From the NCBI GenBank assembly GCA_038049695.1, contig CP142455.1, positions 65,916,501 through 65,980,500 of the forward strand: DNA of 64,000 nt. Reading direction: 5' to 3'. The position numbers were made by a program, and so were the translations under genes. Position 1 is the first letter of the stretch. Each line of letters starts with the position of its first letter. Shown in pieces: positions 35,248-45,267 of the stretch. A model generated the notes under the pieces. It ran no database searches and had not been told where the DNA came from. It saw only the letters and a program-made list of their open reading frames with translations. This DNA is from Cinnamomum chago. Its lineage: Eukaryota > Streptophyta > Magnoliopsida > Laurales > Lauraceae.

Positions 35248-36277
35248 ACTGATGCCGTTTCGGCTGATCTAGGTGGCTGAGTGCCAACCATAGCCATGGC
35301 CAGTTCGGCTGCTCGTCTAGGTGACTGGGTGCCAACTTTAGACATGGGCCGTTTCGGCAACTCATCTAGGTGGCTGAGTGCCAGCCTTAGACATGGGCCG
35401 TTTCGGCAACTCGTCTAGGTGGCTGAGTGCCAACCTTAGACATGGGCCGTTTCGGCAACTCATCTAGGTGGCTGAGTGCCAGCCTTAGATATGGGCCGTT
35501 TCGGCAGCTCGTCTAGGTGGCTGAGTGCCAGCCTTAGATATGGGCCGTTTCGGCAACTCGTCTAGGTGGCTGAGTGCCAACCTTTAGACATGGGCCGTTT
35601 CGGCAACTCGTCTAGGTGGCTGAGTGCCAACCTTTAGACATGGGCCGTTTCGGCAACTCCTCTAGGTGGCTGAGTGCCAGCCTTAGACATGGGCCGTTTC
35701 GGCAACTCGTCTAGGTGGCTGAGTGCCAACCTTAGACATGGGCCGTTTCGGCAACTCATCTAGGTGGCTGAGTGCCAGCCTTAGATATGGGCCGTTTCGG
35801 CAACTCATCTAGGTGGCTGAGTGCCAGCCTTAGACATGGGCCGTTTCGGCAACTCGTCTAGGTGGCTGAGTGCCAACCTTAGACATGGGCCGTTTCGGCA
35901 ACTCATCTAGGTGGCTGAGTGCCAGCCTTAGATATGGGCCGTTTCGGCAGCTCGTCTAGGTGGCTGAGTGCCAGCCTTAGATACGGGCCGTTTCGGCAGC
36001 TCGTCTAGGTGGCTGAGTGCCAACCTTAGACATGGGCCGTTTCGGCAACTCGTCTAGGTGGCTGAGTGCCAACCTTAGACATGGGCCGTTTCGGCAACTC
36101 ATCTAGGTGGCTGAGTGCCAGCCTTAGATATGGGCCGTTTCGGCAGCTCGTCTAGGTGGCTGAGTGCCAACCTTAGACATGGGCCGTTTCGGCAACTCAT
36201 CTAGGTGGCTGAGTGCCAGCCTTAGATATGGGCCGTTTCGGTAGCTCGTCTAGGTGGCTGAGTGCCAACCTTAGACG
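35248..36277. repeat. 49-bp tandem repeat array, about 21 copies, inside the Tat element
   Basis: From 35346 to 36277 the unit GGGCCGTTTCGGCAACTCRT plus CTAGGTGGCTGAGTGCCARC plus CTTAGAYAT repeats 19 times. Period is 49 bp (two units are 50 bp), with two more degenerate units before it. Variation concentrates at a few positions (AACTCATC, AACTCGTC or AGCTCGTC; CAGCC or CAACC; GACAT or GATAT), and combinations recur, suggesting multi-unit duplications. Tat elements are known to carry tandem repeats between integrase and the 3' LTR. Confidence 0.95.
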
Positions 36278-36380
36278 GTCCTCCACCCTCACATCATTCA
36301 CTGTCAGGTCACCAGATTGCTATAAATCGAGGACAAATGTAGTTCCATTAAATCCAGAAGCATTGTACAGGTGCACAGGC

Positions 36381-37350
36381 TTAAAAATAGAATTTCTTTA
36401 GATGTGACGCGTTCCATGGTCTCGGTAGCGGCCGTCCCTCCATGTCTTCGAGCCGATAAGCCGACCGTCCGGCAACGGAGGTGACCTTAAACGGACCATG
36501 CCAATTCGGCGCTAGCTTCCCTTGATTCGGATCCTTGTCCCCTGGGAGAGCCTTCTTGAGAACCAGTTCTCTCACAGAGAATTTCCTTTCTCTGACGTTC
36601 TGGTTGTAGCCCCTGGCTAGCTCCTGCTGGTAAACGGCTAGCCTGACTGCAGCTGCTTCCCTTCGCTCGTCCGCTAAATCTAGCTCCCTGGCCACATTGG
36701 TTTCGTTCTGTCCCCGGTCAAAGAGTTCGGACCTCAAAGTGGGGAGGCCGATCTCCAGAGGGATGACTGCTTCCATGCCATAGGCGAGCGAGAAGGGGGT
36801 AGCCGAAGTGGAACGCCTCGGAGTAGTTCTGTAAGCCCACACGACGCTCGGCAGTTCTTCCACCCATCTCCCCTTTGCTTGGTCCAGCCGCTTCTTGAGC
36901 CCATCGAGGATCACCTTGTTGGAGATCTCGGCTTGGCCGTTACTCTGTGGGTAGGCTGGAGTGGAATAATGGTTTCGGATGCCGAGCTCCTGGCAGAAGG
37001 TCTTGAAAAGTTTAGAGTCGAACTGAGTTCCGTTGTCCGAAACCAGCGCTCTGGGAATGCCAAACCTTGTGACGACATTCTTCCACACAAAATGCTTGGA
37101 GTCTCGCTCTGTGATGGATGAAAGTGGCTCTGCTTCAATCCATTTGGTGAAGTAATCTGTCGCCACAATAAGTCATCTCTTGTTCCCTGGGGTTCGGTGG
37201 AGCGGGCCCACTATGTCGAGCCCCCACTGGGCGAATGGCCACGGGCTAGAGAGCGGGCTGAGATCTTGCGCGGGCTGATGGAGAGAGTGTGAGAACTTCT
37301 GGCACTTCTCGCACTTCTTCGCATATACCTGCGCATCTTTCTGCATATAC
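36381..37350 (-). CDS. Integrase region of the Tat element (fossil)
   Basis: Contains DYFTKWIEAEPL, VSDNGTQFDSKLF and TPAYPQSNGQAE, the catalytic-core landmarks of Gypsy integrases, then a C-terminal part with LAPNWHGPFKV. Integrase joins element DNA to the chromosome. Confidence 0.85.
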
Positions 37351-37352
37351 GG

Positions 37353-40300
37353 TCACCAGTAACCCTGGCTAATGGCTCGGTAGGCTAGGGACCTTCCTCC
37401 GATATGGCTCCCGCAGATTCCTTCGTGTATCTCGAAAAGGAGGTCCTCCACCTTACTTGGATGGACGCACTGGAGGTACGGTCCCGAGAATGATTTCCTG
37501 TAGAGCTTGACCTCGGGAGATAGCCAGAACCGAGCTGCCTTGAGTCTGACCCGGTGGGCCTCGCCACTGTCCTCGGGAAGCCTGTCGTCCCTAAGGTAGG
37601 TGATAATGGGGTCCATCCAGCTCGGGCCGAGACCGATGCATAACACTTCCCGAGGTGAACGGAGTTCAATGCTGGGTGCAGCTAATGATCCGACTTCGAT
37701 GCTTCTCTTTTTTCCTGCCTCGACAGCGCTGGCCAAGTTCGCAAGAGCATCTGCGTGAGAGTTAACTTCTCTGCCAATCTGCTTGACTTCGGCCGTGTGG
37801 AACTGAGAGAGCTGCTTCTTAGCCAGGGCCAAATACGCGGCCATCCGGTCGTCGCGAGCCTGATAGTCCCCAGTCAGCTGGTTTGTCACCAACTGTGAAT
37901 CGCTGAAGACCACCAGCTGTTGAGCTCCGAGGATATGGGCGCTATTCAGTCCGGCCAAAAGGGCTTCATACTCAGCCTCATTGTTTGACGCCTTGAAGTC
38001 TAAGGTCAGAGCCTGCTCGATGACCAGTCCTTCTGGCGATTGGAGAACAACTCCTGCTCCGGCTCTTCTCGAGGTGGAAGATCCATCGACGAAGACTTTC
38101 CAAACTGGGGTCTCGGCTTGGCATGGTGATTGTTCAAAACCCGTGGAAGCCCCATGCTCCTCACCCCCCAGTTCGGTGCCGAGCTGGGTTGGTGCCGAAC
38201 TCGAATCAAATTCGGCAAGGAAATCTGCCAGCACCTGGGCTTTTATCGCTGTCCGTGGCTGATACTGAATCTCATACTGCCCCAGTTCGACAGCCCATCG
38301 GGAGATTCTTCCTGAAAAGTCAGCCTTTCTAAAAACAGACTTGAGTGGGTGCTCCGTAACAACCACAATAGAATGGGTTTGAAAGTAATGGGAGAGCTTT
38401 CGCGAGGCGCTAACCAGCGCCAAGGCGAGCTTCTCCAGAGGCAGATACCTGGTCTCGGCATCAATAAGGGTCTTGCTCGTATAATACACTGGTTTTTGAA
38501 CCGTGTCCTCTTCTCGGATGAGGACTGAGCTGACTGCATGATCCGAGACCGCCAAATATAAATACAGGGTTTCCCCGTGGGTCGGGGTTGATAACAATGG
38601 TGGTGAAGAAAGGTAAGCCTCAAGCTGCTGTAAGGCATGGTCACATTCTGGGGTCCATTGGAATTTAGAATTTTTTCTAAGAAGCTGAAAGAAAGGTCGG
38701 CACTTATCTGAAGATTTGCTGATAAAGCGATTCAGTGCCGCGGCCATCCCTGTAAGCTTCTGAACCTCCTTTGCCGAGGTGGGACTCTGCACCCTGAGGA
38801 TAGCCGAGATCTGATCTGGGTCTGCCTCAATGCCTCTGCGTGTGACCAAGCTGCCCAAAAATTTGCCAGAGCCAACGCCGAAGGCGCACTTCGAGGCGTT
38901 AAGCTTCAGCCGGAACGCCTTTAGAGTGGCGAAGACCTCGGCCAAGTCTGACAGATGATCCCGCGCCTGCTTGGACTTGACCACCATATCATCGATGTAG
39001 ACCTCTACGGTTTTGCCGAGCTGATCGTGGAACATCTTGGTAACGAGCCTCTGGTAGGTGGCTCCTGCATTCTTCAGCCCAAACGGCATCACCTTATAGC
39101 AGTAGGTTCCCCTGGGCGTGATAAAAGTTGTCTTCTCCTCATCCGGTCCTCCGTCCTTCTTGGGGGGCCTCTCACCTCGGTCTCCTCCGTCCTTCTTGGG
39201 GGGCCTCTCACCTCGGTCTCGGTTTCTTTGCACGGTTCTATGGCTTTCCCGAGCACGGGCCTGGTCATCCTCTTGAGCAATGTACCGGTTGGCGATGGAC
39301 ATGAGCGCTGCTATGGAAGAGACCGGGTTCCTGGCCAGGTCCTTGCGAAGATCGCTGTTTGGCAGCAAGGCATTTTGAAATGCGAAGACGGCAACCTCGT
39401 CCTTGGAATTCTCAATCTGACTGTAGACCGCCCAGAAGCGCTTGGCGAATTGGGTGACGTTCTCTCCTTGCTTCATCTTCATGGCCATGATGTCTGCATC
39501 TGTCTTCGGAAGGACTCTGTAGGCCTGGAACTTATTCATAAAGGACTGCTGGAGTTGCTGCCAACTCGAGACGGATCCCTCTGGGAGCGCACAGAACCAC
39601 TTCAGGGGGAGGTCGCCTAAACTGGAGGAAAAGACTCGGCAGTTCAGATGGCCCTCGTCTCCCCAGACAGACATCCTCTGAGAGAAGTGTCTGAGATGCG
39701 TAGCTGGATCCGAGACCCCATCATAGGTGACGAATCTTGGTACGGTGAACTTCTTCGGTAATGGGTACCTCCTGATGTCTGGGGAGAAAGGAGAAGCGCC
39801 TAGATCAACGGGGTCGCAGCAAGCATTCTTTTGGTCTCGGCCGAAGCCGGCTACTTCCAGGTTACGCTGGACCGTTTCCCTTATGTGCGCGTCCAGCCAT
39901 TCCTGATTATGATAGATACCCTCCGGAATGGTCTCGGACGCCTTCCTCGAGTAGCTACGGCTAGTGCTTGAGCCTTCATCTCGGGTTCGGTCGTCTCTTT
40001 TCCTGTTCAAGTGGTCCCTCAGGTCCTTCTTTGAGGAAGAGATGCGCGTGACACGAGTAACTCCCCTCTCGTGTTGTGGCGATCGCTGCTGCTGCCGAGA
40101 TCGCTGCTGCTGGGACTGCTCCCGACGAGTCCGCTGCTGCTGGGACTGCTCCTGACGAGTCCGTTGCTGCTGCCTTGCCGAACCAGTAGCTCTTTCCAAC
40201 TGCTGCTGGAGCTGCCAGATCAGAGCATCTCTCTCCTTGATGGCCTCATTCTGTGCTTTAATCTCCAGAAGGGTGGAGTCCAAGTCGTCATCAGTGCTGT

Positions 40301-40688
40301 AGTCTTCATCCTCAGTATCTTCAACGTCCTCCACCCGGCCCTCAACGTCCTCCGCCTGGCCAGGGGGACGTGATCCATCGACCACTGGAGACTTATCCCG
40401 CTGGTCTCCCCCCGTCAGGAGACCTGTAGGCTGCTGGGTGTCTCCCTTCCCGGGAGCGGACTCCGAGCGGAGGTCACGCTCCTGAACGTTGATCCGGATG
40501 AGAGCACGTTCAGCGTCGTCCTCCGTGACTGGTTGCTTGCCAGCCCTCTTCTTGGCAGGGAGAAGGGTAGAAGACGGTCCAGTACGCCCTGTCTTGGATG
40601 TCTCTCCGCCTTTCGCAGCTCTCCTCGTCATGGTGTTTAGGAATAGGAATAGGAAAGTGTATAGAAATCTTCCCACAGACGGCGCCAA
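37353..40688 (-). CDS. Gag, reverse transcriptase, RNase H and archaeal-type RNase H region of the Tat element (fossil)
   Basis: The likely start is MTRRAAKGGETSKTG at 40631. In order: a glutamine/arginine-rich N-terminus; a Gag core (FTVPRFVTYDGVSDPATHLR, WFCALPEGSVSSWQQL, ENVTQFAKRFW); reverse transcriptase with YIDDMVVKS; RNase H (VYYTSKTLIDAETRYLPLEK); and a second RNase H (WKVFVDGSSTSRRAGAGVVL, FSDSQLVTNQL, NSHADALANLA) that marks the Tat lineage. The segment ends in an integrase zinc-finger-like region (HEGICGSHIGGRSLAYRA). The domain set is incomplete for the family. Confidence 0.88.
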   Translation of the reverse strand: MAPSVGRFLYTFLFLFLNTMTRRAAKGGETSKTGRTGPSSTLLPAKKRAGKQPVTEDDAERALIRINVQERDLRSESAPGKGDTQQPTGLLTGGDQRDKSPVVDGSRPPGQAEDVEGRVEDVEDTEDEDYSTDDDLDSTLLEIKAQNEAIKERDALIWQLQQQLERATGSARQQQRTRQEQSQQQRTRREQSQQQRSRQQQRSPQHERGVTRVTRISSSKKDLRDHLNRKRDDRTRDEGSSTSRSYSRKASETIPEGIYHNQEWLDAHIRETVQRNLEVAGFGRDQKNACCDPVDLGASPFSPDIRRYPLPKKFTVPRFVTYDGVSDPATHLRHFSQRMSVWGDEGHLNCRVFSSSLGDLPLKWFCALPEGSVSSWQQLQQSFMNKFQAYRVLPKTDADIMAMKMKQGENVTQFAKRFWAVYSQIENSKDEVAVFAFQNALLPNSDLRKDLARNPVSSIAALMSIANRYIAQEDDQARARESHRTVQRNRDRGERPPKKDGGDRGERPPKKDGGPDEEKTTFITPRGTYCYKVMPFGLKNAGATYQRLVTKMFHDQLGKTVEVYIDDMVVKSKQARDHLSDLAEVFATLKAFRLKLNASKCAFGVGSGKFLGSLVTRRGIEADPDQISAILRVQSPTSAKEVQKLTGMAAALNRFISKSSDKCRPFFQLLRKNSKFQWTPECDHALQQLEAYLSSPPLLSTPTHGETLYLYLAVSDHAVSSVLIREEDTVQKPVYYTSKTLIDAETRYLPLEKLALALVSASRKLSHYFQTHSIVVVTEHPLKSVFRKADFSGRISRWAVELGQYEIQYQPRTAIKAQVLADFLAEFDSSSAPTQLGTELGGEEHGASTGFEQSPCQAETPVWKVFVDGSSTSRRAGAGVVLQSPEGLVIEQALTLDFKASNNEAEYEALLAGLNSAHILGAQQLVVFSDSQLVTNQLTGDYQARDDRMAAYLALAKKQLSQFHTAEVKQIGREVNSHADALANLASAVEAGKKRSIEVGSLAAPSIELRSPREVLCIGLGPSWMDPIITYLRDDRLPEDSGEAHRVRLKAARFWLSPEVKLYRKSFSGPYLQCVHPSKVEDLLFEIHEGICGSHIGGRSLAYRAISQGYW

Positions 40689-40689
40689 T

Positions 40690-41404
40690 TGTAAGTGCAG
40701 AAATAATAATACTCACAAGATCAGGATGCCTCTCAGGACTTACTCAATGCATGGAGGAGATAGCTGCGACGGTCTGAACCTGAAAGAGGAGAAAGACAAG
40801 GGTCAGAGGACCCTGGCTCTGGGCAGCGCAGGGCTCTCCGATGCTTAAGTCAGCAATCGATCGGAGAAGAAGGAGGAGAAGAAGAAAGACTGGGTGTCTA
40901 TGTGAGAATGCTTACCTTTTGCTCCCTTTGGCTCGTGCCTTATATATGGAACAGTTTTGGGTGAGTGCTAGTGGGCTTGGTGATGTGACCTGGGTCACAT
41001 CAGCCCACAAAGTCATTAATGAAGGTCCATCATAGCCCTCTTTGCATTTAATGCGAATCCGATCAGCCCATGCTGCATTTAATGCTAGTCACATTGGGCC
41101 TGACCCTGCCCAGATCTAATGATGGCTGGGGTCCCATCAGACCCCTTCCTTGGGCCTTGCCACGGCAAGGCCGTGGCTGTTAGCTCCAAGCGCAATAGTG
41201 CATTGCCGAGATCGCACTATCGAGACTGAACGGGGTGTGCGGCCGAACTGAATACTGTTTGGCCGAGACCAGCACGTAGTGCCGAGACCGAAGTGGATCG
41301 GATCGTAGCCGAGATCAAGGGACGTGGTCCCCCATACAGTAGCTAACCGAGCACACCCTAGCCGAGACCAAGAGAAACTGGTTCACGAAATGGGCCCCCA
41401 CACA
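40690..41404 (-). repeat. 5' LTR of the Tat element (right copy)
   Basis: Identical in length to 31326-32040 and differing by one base in my reading. Followed by ACATT. Confidence 0.93.
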
Positions 41405-41409
41405 ACATT

Positions 41410-41997
41410 GATAAAATCAAAATCACTTAATGGCTCACCATCCATGGATTGAACAACTATCGATACCTAATACAACTTATTTTGCATGGATCAGTCATCA
41501 AGCATATACAAGCAAGGCAAAGAACCTTCATGTAGCATCCATATTGATGATCCGTGAAATGGTTATATCAATGTGATTTTATTTTAATTTAAATAAATGG
41601 CCCGACCCATATTGCTTGTCTTGTCCCAAATCAAAAATTTCTATCCATATCATCCATATCGGCAAAGTCCAAATTGAGTATTTCTCCAAAAGCTAGGACA
41701 TATTAGCCAATAGAATCGATCCCCACGGTGGTGGTAATCTCAGTCACCATTGCCTTCACCCCCATCCATTTATGCCACGTTCTTAAATCATTTGATTCTA
41801 TGAATCTTGGTAAGCAAATGGGTATCCATATCACCCATAAATGTAGCTCCATGATCACTATGATTGCGGATGTTTTGCAAAAACTTCATAATCCTAACTG
41901 TTGAGCACTGGAGACCTAAATTGGTGGGTTAAACTCAACCAATTGATCACCACCTCATCATATAAGGATAGCCCAGTTGGGAGCCTCATCTCACCCA
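41410..41997. other. No recognisable gene
   Basis: Host-side flank of the Tat element; non-coding as far as I can see. Confidence 0.45.
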
Positions 41998-42082
41998 ACT
42001 GCCCAATGCTAAATTCCTAGTGTTTTTCTCTGTGTATACAAGCGGTCCTCTCTCTTAATTACTTGTGTCGGGGTTAAAATAA
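41998..42082. repeat. 85-bp tandem duplication, left unit (right unit 44371-44453)
   Basis: CTGCCCAATGCTAAATTC, then GTGTTTTTCTCT, CAAGCGGTyCTCTCTCTT and GGGTTAAAA occur in the same order at 41998-42082 and 44371-44453. The MULE at 42083-44361 lies exactly between the two units. Confidence 0.8.
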
Positions 42083-42309
42083 GAGGGATTCGGCGAAAGG
42101 TCCCTGAACATTTCACTTTATTGCCTTAGGTCCACAATCTTTTTTTATAGTGTGAAAGGTCCTTTTTCCAAATTTGAAAACCTAAAGTGTCTAATTTACC
42201 CTTTCTTCAAATCATATCCCATGATTGGTGGGATAAGCAATTAATAATGGTCAACTACCATTAAATTAGTCACGATTAATAAAATTCCACTAATGGGATT
42301 TTCAAATAA

Positions 42310-43050
42310 AGTTAAAAAAAACAGGAAATAAATTTCAAATAAATTTCTAAAAATGAAATAAATTTCAAAAATGCAAATAAATTTCAAAAGATGAAAATCA
42401 ATTTCAAAAAATCCAAATAAATTTCAAAAGACGAAAATAAATTTCAAAAGATCCAAATAAATTTCAAAAGACGAAAATAAATTTCAAAAGATGTAAATAA
42501 AATTAAACTCTAAAAAAACAAAAAAAATTTCAAAAAATACAAATAAATTTGAAATAACGCAAATAAATTTCAAAAAATGCTATAATATCAGAAGAACATA
42601 GAGAAATTTAAAAGGACGCAAATAATTTTCAAAAGAACCAAATAAATTTCAAAAGATGAAAATCAATTTTAAAAGATCCAAATAAATTTCAAAAGATCCA
42701 AATAAATTTAAAAAAAGTATAAATAAATTTAGAAAAACGCAAATACATTTGCCACAAACTCGGATAAATTTGTCCAAACTCAGATAAATTTGTCCCATGA
42801 CTCAGATAAATTAGCCGAAACTCAGATAGATTTGTACAGAACGTAAAGAAATTTATTTCAGAACTCAGATAAATTTACAAAAAACTCAGATAGATTTGTT
42901 CAGAATTCAGATAAATTTGCTAAAAACTCAGCTAAATTTATCCAGAACTCAGATAAATTTGTTCCAGAACTCAGATAAATTTGTGCAAAACTCAAAACTC
43001 CGTTAAACTTGATAAAAACTTAGATAAATTTCTCATCTCTCCTTTCTCTC
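42310..43050. repeat. AT-rich tandem array in MULE 1, two repeat types
   Basis: First zone: about 20-bp units around CAAATAAATTTCAAAAGAYS. Second zone (from about 42750): units around GAACTCAGATAAATTTGTCC. AAATTT is the shared core. The same two zones in the same order occur in MULE 2 (49575-50335). Confidence 0.85.
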
Positions 43051-43079
43051 ATCTCTCTCTTCCTCCCCTTCACCTCTTC

Positions 43080-43800
43080 CAACCCAACACTCATCTCTCT
43101 ATCTCTCCACCCATTCCCCCAAAGCCCATCTCTAGACCCATTACAGAAACTCACGCAACTTGTCTCTGTCTCACTAACCAGAGCCAAACACCTTAAAAAA
43201 CACCCAAATTCCAAACCCCCCTTCAATTCCAAGACCCCCTTTTCCCGCACAGCTATGGAGCATACTCAATCTCTGTCAATTTTGGTACCCCACCTCAGAA
43301 ATCCTCTGTAATCATGGACACAGGAAGCAGCCTTGTTTGGATCCCCTGCACTCACTCCTACCTCTGCAAGAACTAATCTTTTCCCAGTCAACCCTCTCTC
43401 CAAAACCCCTTTCATTCCCAAATTCTCCTCTTCTTCCAAGCTTGTCGGATGCGCCAACCCGAAATGCAGCTGGCTCTCGGATTCGGACTCTCTCCAATCC
43501 AATTGCCAGCTCGGACTCAGTGGATTCGCTTACTGCCTCCTCTTGCACCGATCTGATGACACCACCAACAGCAGTTCATTGGTTTTGGACGGCGGGTCGG
43601 GTTCGAGTGAGAAAGGAGTAGGGTACACCCCATTTCTGCAAAACCCGACGGCCGGAAATCCATCGTTCTCGGAATATTACTATGTCGGGTTGAGGAAAAT
43701 AACCGTTGGGGGCAAAAGTGAAAAAATTCCATACCATTACCTCAGACCCAGATCCGATGGTAATGGTGGGACGATTGTAGATTCCGGACGATGGTAATGG
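43080..43800 (+). pseudogene. Captured, broken A1 (nepenthesin-type) aspartic protease gene fragment
   Basis: Pieces match plant pepsin-like proteases in order: SYGAYSISVNFGTPPQ, then VIMDTGSSLVWIPCTHSYLC with the first catalytic Asp, then SSSSKLVGCANPKCSW, then GFAYCLLLHRSDD, EYYYVGLRKITVGGK and DGNGGTIVDSG with the second catalytic region. It is a wreck: at least two frame changes (near 43245 and near 43360), and about 90 residues of the usual protein are missing between the CSW and GFAYC parts. It ends just after the second catalytic motif. No introns are seen, and the source gene may have been intron-poor. The fragment lies wholly inside a MULE, so it is transduplicated cargo and probably not a protease now. 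Confidence 0.85.
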
Positions 43801-44130
43801 TGGATCTGTTTCCTCATCGACTGCTTCTCCGGCAATGGCGGCTGAGAACAGGAACTGCTTTTTGAAGCGGGTTTCGGTCTTCTTCTGTGATGGCCGAACT
43901 TCTGCAAATCAGATCGTCCAGGTCCTCTACAAATTACCGGTGTTGAGATCGAAGCAGAGAAGAAGGCCACAATCCAAGTTTCTCTGCAACCGCTCGTCCG
44001 GATCCTCTTCAAACTGCCGATGGCCCAGCAGAGATCAACGATGTCCTTCTCTGCAAACTCCCAGACGCTGTGTGTTGCTGCTCATCAGAAATCGGTTGAG
44101 ATCTCAATAGTTGAGATCGATCTCCGAAGA
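43800..44130. other. Second cargo piece of MULE 1, unidentified
   Basis: GC-richer than its flanks, with codon-like texture on both strands (plus: an ATG at 43835 opens 91 codons). I recognise no family. It may be a piece of another host gene or of a UTR. Confidence 0.4.
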
Positions 44131-44459
44131 AGAAAACCCCTGTCCGGTTTAAAATAATGAGGGGGAATGGAAGATTTGAAATTTGAAATTTCAAAATTAG
44201 ATGCCTAAACAGTTGGAAGAGGGCAAATTAGTCATGTAAATTGTATCCAGGGACTTCTGGCTGCAAACAGTCTAACTGCTTGGACTAGAGCCCTTAAAAA
44301 GAATTTGCCTGGATTGGAGGCTTGATAGATTCAATTCTAGGGACCTTTCGCTAATTATCTCTTAAAATAACTGCCCAATGCTAAATTCTCAGTGTTTTTC
44401 TCTATGTGAACAAGCGGTTCTCTCTCTTGCTTGTGTCCGGGTTAAAACGCGTCTCTCAA

Positions 44460-45137
44460 TCCTCTAGCCACCTCGGGCAGTGCCAAAAAAAGGAGGAAAA
44501 AAAAAGTTATCTCCTGCTTTTGCTTGTCTTATTTTAGGAGTTCAAATGATCAATAATCAATAGAGAAAGCAAAGTATGGCTCAACTACTATACGAAAATT
44601 TTAATTATCAACTTGGGCCCTCACTCATTTAAGCCCATTATTGGAGCACCTAACCATATCCTATCAATGCTGAAAGATGAGCAGTCCACATCGACCACAA
44701 CATCAAAATACAGCTCAACCCTCGATCCGAGCCATCTATTGTAGACTTTGATCTTTGGTTCCCAATGGGTAATTTGGCCAGAAAAATACGATCGAGCAAC
44801 TTCAACAACAATTTCTTATTTGTAGAAATAAGAGCAGATTGTAAGATGTCTCATGCTCAGCCAAAGTCCGATGAGGTAAATAGGGCCCACTGTTTAGATT
44901 ATGTTAGCTTAAGGGGTCACCAATCAATTATTACCTAAAGCCCAAGAATTGGTTGAATAGATTATCAGGGTCTCTTCCTATTTATATTAACTATCTTTTT
45001 ATTTTGTTTTTTTTTTCCCCCATTTTTTTTTCATTACAATAGAAATTGTGCAAATATTCGCACCTTATGTATTTGGTCTCTACCTATATGAATGGAAATC
45101 AAAAGAGATATAGCATTGATGAGATATGACTGTAGAT
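44460..45137. other. No recognisable gene
   Basis: AT-rich intergenic DNA. Nothing supported. Confidence 0.45.
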
Positions 45138-45147
45138 TAAATATAAA

Positions 45148-45257
45148 CAGTTACAGAGGTGCCTCTGCAGATAGAGTGTGCCCACTCCCACAGCTCCAGC
45201 AAGGGATTGATCCCTCGCCTTAATATCCGCTAGCCACTAGGCCAGCTAGGAAAAAAA
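45148..45257 (-). mobile_element. Short tRNA-like SINE (about 110 bp), Au-like
   Basis: Flanked by the 10-bp duplication TAAATATAAA (45138-45147 and 45258-45267). On the minus strand GCTGGCCTAGTGGCTAGCGG resembles box A of Au-type SINEs, and GAGGGATCAATCCC about 20 bp later resembles box B. Box order sets the orientation. The A run at the plus-strand right end is a mild conflict. Confidence 0.65.
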
Positions 45258-45267
45258 TAAATATAAA

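Larger units (their letters stand above)
31326..41404 (-). mobile_element. Young Tat-lineage Gypsy LTR retrotransposon (10.08 kb) with antisense gene
   Basis: LTRs are 31326-32040 and 40690-41404, each 715 bp, and I count one difference between them. The perfect 5-bp target duplication ACATT lies at 31321-31325 and 41405-41409. Coding is on the minus strand, so the 5' LTR is the right one. The primer binding site ATTGGCGCCGTCTGTGGGA directly follows it (40689-40671), a form usual in Tat/RIRE2 relatives. Parts in order on the minus strand: gag; reverse transcriptase and RNase H; a second, archaeal-type RNase H (a Tat trait); integrase; a 49-bp satellite; an antisense gene on the plus strand; 3' LTR. 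The LTR identity implies an age from tens of thousands to a few hundred thousand years, depending on rate. The recognisable domain set is incomplete, so I judge it broken, with at least two lesions. It inserted into an older repeat. Confidence 0.93.
42083..44361. mobile_element. Pack-MULE 1 (2279 bp) with 9-bp target duplication
   Basis: A perfect 9-bp direct repeat TTAAAATAA lies at 42074-42082 and 44362-44370. The ends are inverted: 17 of the first 23 bases match, including GCGAAAGGTCCCT without a gap. A 9-bp duplication and GAG-initial ends are the Mutator-like signature. Layout: left terminal and subterminal region; an AT-rich tandem array (42310-43050); a captured aspartic protease gene piece (43080-43800); a second unidentified GC-richer piece (43800-44130); then a right subterminal region with GATTTGAAATTTGAAATTTC (44173). 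No transposase is present. Confidence 0.88.

Noticed and set aside
35248-36277. CRISPR-like regular repeat
   Set aside because: The units are directly tandem with no spacers, in a plant retrotransposon; it is a minisatellite.
38955-39620. 221-codon plus-strand frame over Tat gag-pol
   Set aside because: Shadow of the minus-strand polyprotein region.
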